DNA of 7,134 nucleotides from NCBI GenBank assembly GCA_903879995.1, contig CAIRNW010000196.1:1-7134 (forward strand), in the 5' to 3' direction. The position numbers were made by a program, and so were the translations under genes. Shown one piece after another: positions 6,248 through 7,134 of this stretch; positions within the stretch are counted from its first letter, which is position 1; each line of letters starts with the position of its first letter. This DNA comes from an uncultured Bacteroidota bacterium. GTDB lineage: Bacteria > Bacteroidota > Bacteroidia > Chitinophagales > Chitinophagaceae. Below the pieces are notes generated by a model. It saw only the letters and a program-made list of their open reading frames with translations. It did no database searches and was not told where the DNA came from.

Positions 6248-6589
6248 TTACAATTTGAAATCACTTCCGTTCGCATCAATTTCCACCTCAACCTCTGCTC
6301 CTTTATGTCTGTCCGAAACAAAATCTATAAGATCCCCAATAATTTGTTTGTTGTCTACTTTATTGTCAACCATTTGTAAATTATATTCCTCAACTAATTC
6401 TCCATTATCTAGTGAATATGTTTTAGCTTGATATTTTGCAAGTGCTTTTCCATCGTAATAAACAACATTCTCTTTGACTGAGAATCGGTCTTTATTTTTG
6501 TTCTTGTATTGTTTATTTTTTAATACTACTTGGGTTGTAGCAGTTCCGATTGTAAACAGTGCAGCAATTATTAATACGGTCTTTTTCAT
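6248..6589 (-). CDS. Small secreted protein of unknown function
   Basis: A 113-residue protein that I do not recognise. It starts with a standard signal peptide (MKKTVLIIAALFTIGTATTQ, probably cut after Thr19 or Gln20), so it should be periplasmic or secreted; there is no lipobox cysteine, and no cysteine at all. The mature N-terminus is strongly basic (KNKQYKNKNKDR, 25-35 region). A strand-rich middle follows (ENVVYYDGKALAKYQAKTYS, about 40-59). A helix-like segment comes next (NKQIIGDLIDFVSD), and then an acidic C-terminus (GAEVEVEIDANGSD). The ATG at 6589 follows a good -7 promoter box by 17 bases and lacks a Shine-Dalgarno sequence. The gene is divergent from the desaturase gene and convergent with the repeat-protein gene. 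The signal peptide, base composition and promoter make it a real gene; function cannot be assigned. Confidence 0.75.
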   Translation of the reverse strand: MKKTVLIIAALFTIGTATTQVVLKNKQYKNKNKDRFSVKENVVYYDGKALAKYQAKTYSLDNGELVEEYNLQMVDNKVDNKQIIGDLIDFVSDRHKGAEVEVEIDANGSDFKL

Positions 6590-6606
6590 AATGGATTTAT
6601 TTTAAA

Positions 6607-6614
6607 CAAATTTA
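6607..6614 (-). promoter_or_regulatory. -7 promoter box for the small secreted protein gene
   Basis: TAAATTTG on the minus strand is an exact match to the Bacteroidetes TAnnTTTG -7 box, 17 bases before the ATG at 6589, predicting a leader of only about ten bases. No TTTG is found at the expected 19-21-base spacing upstream, so only one half of the promoter is supported. Confidence 0.4.
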
Positions 6615-6705
6615 TACTTTAGAAGGGCTTTGAAGTGAGTGTTGCTAATAAATGTGGAGAATTAATAATAATTTAATCTTAGCATTTTAATAGCATCAGA
6701 AAAGT

Positions 6706-6713
6706 TATCTTTA
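6706..6713 (+). promoter_or_regulatory. Candidate -7 promoter box for the desaturase gene
   Basis: TATCTTTA matches TAnnTTTG at all but the last base and lies 20 bases before the desaturase ATG at 6734. The upstream element is weak: TTTT about 17 bases further upstream. Together with the divergent box at 6607-6614 it would place both promoters in the 144-bp gap between the two starts. The region is AT-rich, so confidence is limited. Confidence 0.3.
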
Positions 6714-6733
6714 TGTAAATCAATCCATAAAAA

Positions 6734-7134
6734 ATGCAACTACCCAAGTTTAAGGGCAGTAAAACAATACCAAAGCCTGGCTTAAATGATGCAGTGACGC
6801 AGTCATTTCATGCAGAGCTTAAAAAACGAATTACTGACTATTTTGAATCTCATCAATTGAAAAGTACCGGTAATTGGAAACTTTATACGAAGGCCTTGAT
6901 TCTTTTAGCCAGTTATGTGGCAGTGTATAGCCACCTTGTGTTTTTCACTCCTCCTACTTTTTGGGCGATACTTGAATGTTTGGTTTTAGGGGGTTTGACT
7001 GCTGCAGTTGGGTTTAATATCATGCATGATGGTATTCACGGATCTTTTAGTAGTAGAAGCTGGGTCAATAAGCTTGCAGGACTAACGTTGAATATGCTGG
7101 GTGCAAATAATTTCATGTGGAAGACTAAACATAA
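6734..7134 (+). CDS. Membrane fatty-acid desaturase, 5' part only
   Basis: The first 133 residues of a protein that continues past the right edge; the frame is open from the ATG to the last base. It is a membrane-bound, di-iron fatty-acid desaturase (FA_desaturase family), which would insert a cis double bond into acyl chains of membrane lipids or acyl-CoA. The first histidine box is HDGIHGSFS (His98 and His102, the HxxxH pattern). The window ends at MWKTKH plus two bases (AA) that fit Asn, matching the KHNxxHH second box of this family. Two hydrophobic stretches precede the first box (about 50-66 and 70-94), the usual first membrane hairpin. The soluble N-terminus (about 45 residues, MQLPKFKGSKTIPK) is normal for the acyl-CoA-type desaturases of Bacteroidota. 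The gene is divergent from the small secreted protein gene. Regiospecificity cannot be told without the rest. Confidence 0.9.
   Translation, partial: MQLPKFKGSKTIPKPGLNDAVTQSFHAELKKRITDYFESHQLKSTGNWKLYTKALILLASYVAVYSHLVFFTPPTFWAILECLVLGGLTAAVGFNIMHDGIHGSFSSRSWVNKLAGLTLNMLGANNFMWKTKH

Noticed and set aside
6644..6694. Imperfect inverted repeat GCTAATAAATG / CATTTTAATAGC
   Set aside because: Arms have mismatches and an unequal length, the loop is about 28 bases and the region is AT-rich, so it is likely chance.
6713..6718. ATGTAA start-stop element upstream of the desaturase gene
   Set aside because: If the -7 box at 6706-6713 is right, transcription would begin downstream of it, so it would not be in the mRNA.

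Overview
The window looks like a piece of a chromosome from a member of the Bacteroidota. The evidence is the protein families present (paired DUF1080 proteins, a secreted Gfo/Idh/MocA oxidoreductase, a CBM9-like/DUF5916 outer-membrane protein). The DNA is AT-rich, most starts lack a Shine-Dalgarno sequence, and several genes have matches to the Bacteroidetes -7 promoter box (TAnnTTTG) about 17-20 bases before the start codon. I cannot name the genus. No rRNA, tRNA, CRISPR array, insertion sequence or phage gene was found.

Layout. Bases 2-2352 (+) hold a tightly packed catabolic cassette: the 3' end of a DUF1080 (3-keto-glycoside hydrolase-like) gene, a second complete DUF1080 lipoprotein gene, and a secreted Gfo/Idh/MocA oxidoreductase. 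Both junctions read TAATATG, with one base between stop and start. It runs convergently, with a 4-bp gap, into a minus-strand gene for a CBM9-like + DUF5916 predicted outer-membrane barrel (2357-4840). Upstream of that on the same strand is a polytopic membrane protein resembling the TspO/MBR (tryptophan-rich sensory protein) group (4936-5664). A divergent plus-strand gene (5726-6118) encodes a small secreted protein of six 16-residue repeats with an aromatic C-terminal tail. It is followed by an unexplained stretch that stays open in the same frame after the stop. A small secreted protein of unknown function lies at 6248-6589 (-). Divergent from it, the 5' part of a membrane fatty-acid desaturase gene runs off the right edge (6734-7134, +).

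How the genes fit together. The only clear pathway is the left cassette. The oxidoreductase is expected to oxidise a sugar hydroxyl (typically C3) of a glycoside, and the DUF1080 proteins to cleave the keto-glycoside, probably in the periplasm. The substrate cannot be read from the sequence. The rest looks like single-gene, envelope-related housekeeping or accessory functions. The least explained part is the repeat protein and the open stretch behind it.
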